Below are positions 61,454 to 64,000 of a stretch of 64,000 bases of DNA, one piece after another. The stretch covers positions 1 through 64,000 of the forward strand of contig CAKQYA010000012.1 in assembly GCA_934293005.1 (NCBI GenBank). The letters run 5' to 3'. Position 1 is the first letter of the stretch; the number at the start of each line of letters is the position of its first letter. Under the pieces are notes generated by a model. The model was not told the DNA's origin, ran no database searches, and was given only the letters and a program-made list of their open reading frames with translations. This DNA is from an uncultured Bacteroidaceae bacterium (GTDB lineage: Bacteria > Bacteroidota > Bacteroidia > Bacteroidales > Bacteroidaceae). Both the position numbers and the translations under genes were made by a program.

Positions 61454-62830
61454 TCACTTGTTTATCCTCTTTCTGTTCCATAGAAGAAGGCCCAATGTGA
61501 GTATGGTCAAGATGCCTGCACCTATATATTCAATGTAGCGCATGCATGCGTATATGAGGAAAGCTAAAGGTGAAGACGCAAAGTCGAGAGCTCCTGCCTT
61601 GAATCCGTCCGGCACCTTCACGGCTGCATCATCAGGATGAGCTGCGCTTACCATATGTGCAGCAGAAGTGAAGTTGTCACTCATCAGCGTCACAAAATAG
61701 AGGCCAATGGCCATGACCACAAGACCTACGATAAACGATTTCACCACATTGCCATTGGTGTAAGGAAGCACCATGACAAACACGTAAAACATGCCAGCAA
61801 GCGATGCAAGCGGCAAGAACTGATTGCCAGGGAGAAAGACAGCGAGCACGAGAGTGACTGGTATAAGCAACAAGCTGACGATAAGAGTTGTAGGATGTCC
61901 GATAACAAGAGCCGGAGACATTCCAATGTAAAACTCCTTCTTGTCGCCAAACTTCTTAGCTATGAGAGCGCGTGTCGTCTCGCTGATAGGCTTCAAGCCT
62001 TCTATAAACAGGCTCGTGATACGAGGTATGAGTTCCATGACGGCACCCATCTTTATGCCAAGTCCAAGGATTCCAGGTATGCCATCCACCACAGCGTCCC
62101 ATGTAGGACACGCAAAACATCCAATAGCAATGCCAATGATGACACCAAGGAAAAGTGGCTCGCCAAACAAGCCAAACTTCTTCTTCATTCCCTCTGCGTC
62201 AATGTTGAGCTTGTCAAATCCAGGAATGAGATCCAATGCCTTGCCTATGACAATGGCAAATGGTGTGAAGCCTTGGCAAAAAGGCTGAGGGATGGAAATG
62301 CCTTCCATGCCAGGATAGAAAGACTGGAATTTCTTTGCGGTGAGGTCGGCCATGACAAGCGTTATCACATAACATATTATTGCTGCAAAGAATCCCCATG
62401 CTACCGATTCGCCAGTGAGGAAGTATGTCACAGCTCCTATAAAAGCAAAATGCCAATAGTTCCACAAGTCAATGTTGACTGTGCGCGTGCATCCTAAAAG
62501 AATAAGCACCAGATTTACGGCAAGGCATACAGGAATGATGAAAGCGCCAACCGTTGTGTTGTAAGCCACAGATGCGGCAGCCGGCCATCCCATGTCAAAC
62601 ACGTTGAGCTCGAGTCCGTAAATCTCGACCACTTTGGCCAAGGCAGGCCCAAGGCTCGATGTGAGCAGACCTGTGATGACACTCAAGCCAACAAAGCCTA
62701 CTCCGACATAAAGGCCGCTCTTCAGCGCATTTGAAAATTTGTTGCCTATGCACACACCAAGTACGGTGAAAATGATAGGCATCATCACGGCCGCTCCAAG
62801 GCCGATGATATAAGCAAAAACTTGTTCCAT
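61454..62830 (-). CDS. GatC-like PTS EIIC-family permease (orphan)
   Basis: A 458-aa membrane protein with 10 or more hydrophobic segments and the EIIC-Gat pattern: GYGLELNVFDMGWPAAASVAYN-like YGLELNVFDMGWPAAASVAYNTTVGAF, FQSFYPGMEGISIPQPF and FIEGLKPISETTRALI. Galactitol-type EIIC proteins normally need EIIA and EIIB. None is encoded nearby, and PTS sugar uptake is rare in Bacteroidales, so it may work as a secondary carrier. It is upstream of kduI in a probable two-gene operon. A -7 box (TATCTTTG, complement of 62866-62873) lies before it. Confidence 0.88.
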   Translation of the reverse strand: MEQVFAYIIGLGAAVMMPIIFTVLGVCIGNKFSNALKSGLYVGVGFVGLSVITGLLTSSLGPALAKVVEIYGLELNVFDMGWPAAASVAYNTTVGAFIIPVCLAVNLVLILLGCTRTVNIDLWNYWHFAFIGAVTYFLTGESVAWGFFAAIICYVITLVMADLTAKKFQSFYPGMEGISIPQPFCQGFTPFAIVIGKALDLIPGFDKLNIDAEGMKKKFGLFGEPLFLGVIIGIAIGCFACPTWDAVVDGIPGILGLGIKMGAVMELIPRITSLFIEGLKPISETTRALIAKKFGDKKEFYIGMSPALVIGHPTTLIVSLLLIPVTLVLAVFLPGNQFLPLASLAGMFYVFVMVLPYTNGNVVKSFIVGLVVMAIGLYFVTLMSDNFTSAAHMVSAAHPDDAAVKVPDGFKAGALDFASSPLAFLIYACMRYIEYIGAGILTILTLGLLLWNRKRINK

Positions 62831-63011
62831 TTAGATTTGTTAGTTAATTTATCACGTAATTCATGCAAAGATAATAATTTTTAATGTTCCAATCATCATT
62901 TGGCAATGTTAATTTTGATTTCAAACAGGTGATTAAGCCTGCCACACACCATTATTGCGTGATTTCAAACTTTTGAGCTTTCTTATCTGGCATTAGTTGA
63001 ACCGTCAAGCA

Positions 63012-63032
63012 GATTTGGGTTAAACCCAAATC
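63012..63032. repeat. Palindrome at the left edge of element C
   Basis: GATTTGGGT and ACCCAAATC flank TTA; the left half looks like the outer part of another element end, so two ends may abut here. Confidence 0.6.
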
Positions 63033-63221
63033 GGTCATTAGACCGAAACAGGGAAATTATCAGGACATTATTGCTTCTTTTCAACTCTTGTCAGCGTTTC
63101 TTTCGGCATCTTGCTTCCATTTGCGTTTCGACATAGCCCGCTATGCCTTCAACGCAACTGTCGCAACCTGCTCGAAACAAACACTAACAAGATTTAAAAT
63201 CTAATGGCCGATTTGGGTTAA
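63021..63221. repeat. Dispersed inverted-repeat element, copy C (shorter, inverted)
   Basis: About 201 bp with ends AACCCAAATCGGTCATTAG (63024-63042 region) and its inverse CTAATGGCCGATTTGGGTT (63201-63219). The block TTCTTTTCAACTCTTGTC near its left end is the reverse complement of GACAAGAATTGAAAAGAA found near the right ends of copies A and B, so C lies in the opposite orientation. The rest of its interior differs. Confidence 0.75.
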
Positions 63222-63400
63222 AAACAAGCCACAATAGCAACATGACATGGTCTTTGTGCATGTTGATAAAAAAAGACAGACAGATTGATGAAGAAGAGAC
63301 CACGAAACAGCCCATAATCCCTAATGGAATGAGACAATAATACAAAGATAGAAATATAGTACAAAATCATCTTTACATATAAAATTTATAGTTAAAAATC

Positions 63401-63431
63401 TTGTTCAAGACAAATAAATATTTTACATTTG
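63401..63431 (+). promoter_or_regulatory. Promoter of the partial secreted-protein gene
   Basis: TTGT (63401-63404), 19 bp, TACATTTG (63424-63431); leader about 75 nt. Confidence 0.6.
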
Positions 63432-63513
63432 TTGATGACAAAATCAATTCAGCCATAAAAAACATTGATACTAATTGAACGTACATCATTATTAATCCTT
63501 AAACAAATCAAGT

Positions 63514-64000
63514 ATGAAAAAAAACCTTACCTCAATGCTATTCATCGCAGCATCGCTCTTTGCAAGCAGCGAAGCATGGGCCGATGGCAGTCATACTGTC
63601 AGCCTTCGATCAGAACAAATCGCATGGGGCACATCAAGCCAGTCGTTTGCCATGAGCGACATTGCAGCTGAGCTTGGCACCGACGCAGCCACACTCTACC
63701 AAACAATCCAGGATTGGAAGGCTGCAGGCTATGCGAACAACCTCTTCACCCTGAAACTCGAAGATGACTCATGGAGCTACGAACACGGCTCGGCTGGAGA
63801 CGGCGCGTTCTACATCGGGCAAGACGGTTCATTCCACTCAGGATTCAGCGATGCCGCAGGCTACTGCCGCTTAGACTATGATGAAGAAAACATAAAAATC
63901 ACCATTGGCCAGGTAGGCTCTGTGACAGAAGGAGACATCAAGTGCAGCGTGGCTCTCAACCTCAACGACCAGATTGTGACCTTCGACGCCACACTCACCA
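63514..64000 (+). CDS. Secreted protein, N-terminal part (runs off the window)
   Basis: At least 162 codons with a signal peptide (MKKNLTSMLFIAASLFASSEAWA) and a beta-rich, Gly/Asp/Ser-rich mature part (FYIGQDGSFHSGFSDAAGYCRLDYDEENIKITIGQVG). The pattern is reminiscent of DUF4859-type domains in Bacteroidetes surface proteins, which I cannot confirm. The true size is unknown because the gene continues past the window. Confidence 0.75.
   Translation, partial: MKKNLTSMLFIAASLFASSEAWADGSHTVSLRSEQIAWGTSSQSFAMSDIAAELGTDAATLYQTIQDWKAAGYANNLFTLKLEDDSWSYEHGSAGDGAFYIGQDGSFHSGFSDAAGYCRLDYDEENIKITIGQVGSVTEGDIKCSVALNLNDQIVTFDATLT

Noticed and set aside
27641..63221. Insertion sequences
   Set aside because: The inverted-repeat elements are 0.2-0.37 kb, contain no transposase frame and no clear target-site duplications could be confirmed by eye.

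Overview
The window reads as a stretch of chromosome from an anaerobic Bacteroidales bacterium (Prevotellaceae- or Muribaculaceae-like; the family cannot be fixed from sequence alone). Evidence is the Bacteroidetes promoter pattern (TTTG, about 20 bp, TAnnTTTG) found several times, plus Bacteroidetes-typical families: Porin_10-like outer-membrane protein, DUF4468, DUF5687 permease, HU-CCDC81/SPOR protein, a GT3 (eukaryote-like) glycogen synthase, ftsK next to a LolA-like gene, and the order trmD, sigma-54 activator, lptE, secG. No rRNA, tRNA, CRISPR array, prophage or transposase gene was seen.

Layout. 1-0.97 kb: a degraded left edge with a small ORF and the relic of a probable ZIP transporter. 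1.0-5.7 kb (minus): a Na+-pumping methylmalonyl-CoA decarboxylase operon with epimerase (mce, mmdA, an OadG-like subunit with a periplasmic lamin-tail-like domain, biotin carrier, mmdB). 5.9-8.4 kb (minus): an ABC exporter pair. 8.6-13.9 kb (minus): LolA-like protein, FtsK and a TPR protein. 14.0-18.4 kb (minus): glycogen/alpha-glucan phosphorylase and GT3 glycogen synthase. 19.4-27.6 kb (plus): PpiD-like foldase, a small exported protein, an ECF sigma/anti-sigma/CpxP-like envelope-stress module, a DUF4468 protein, a small membrane protein and a porin. 28.0-29.5 kb (minus): OmpA-like lipoprotein and monofunctional transglycosylase. 29.6-43.6 kb (plus): ProS, a secreted peptidase, ClpC, HtpG, GlmS, TrmD, sigma-54 activator, LptE, a TPR-like protein and SecG. 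44.7-50.2 kb (plus): HU-CCDC81/SPOR protein, zinc-ribbon/FHA protein, two tandem AraC regulators, NhaA. 50.4-52.0 kb (minus): DnaB. 52.2-58.0 kb (plus): complete nqrABCDEF. 58.2-64 kb: methyltransferase, IspE, an exported KduI with a GatC-like orphan permease, and the start of a secreted protein.

Three themes tie the window together. First, sodium bioenergetics: the decarboxylase pump, Na+-NQR and NhaA all lie within 57 kb. Second, envelope biogenesis and stress: PpiD, LolA-like, LptE, SecG, MtgA, OmpA, porin and the ECF module. Third, glycan metabolism: glycogen synthesis and breakdown, and a possible periplasmic 4-deoxy-5-keto-uronate route.

The most unusual signals are in non-coding DNA. 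(i) A dispersed, transposase-less repeat family bounded by inverted copies of AACCCAAATCGGTCATTAG (three full elements at 27.6, 59.1 and 63.0 kb, one solitary end at 58.1 kb). At three of its seven ends it starts directly after the U-tract of a rho-independent terminator. (ii) A set of short tandem arrays whose unit is a copy of the first or last codons of the adjoining gene (6.7, 8.4, 12.5 and 23.4 kb, perhaps 9.3 kb), three of them clustered within 6 kb. All similarities were judged by eye; no searches were run.
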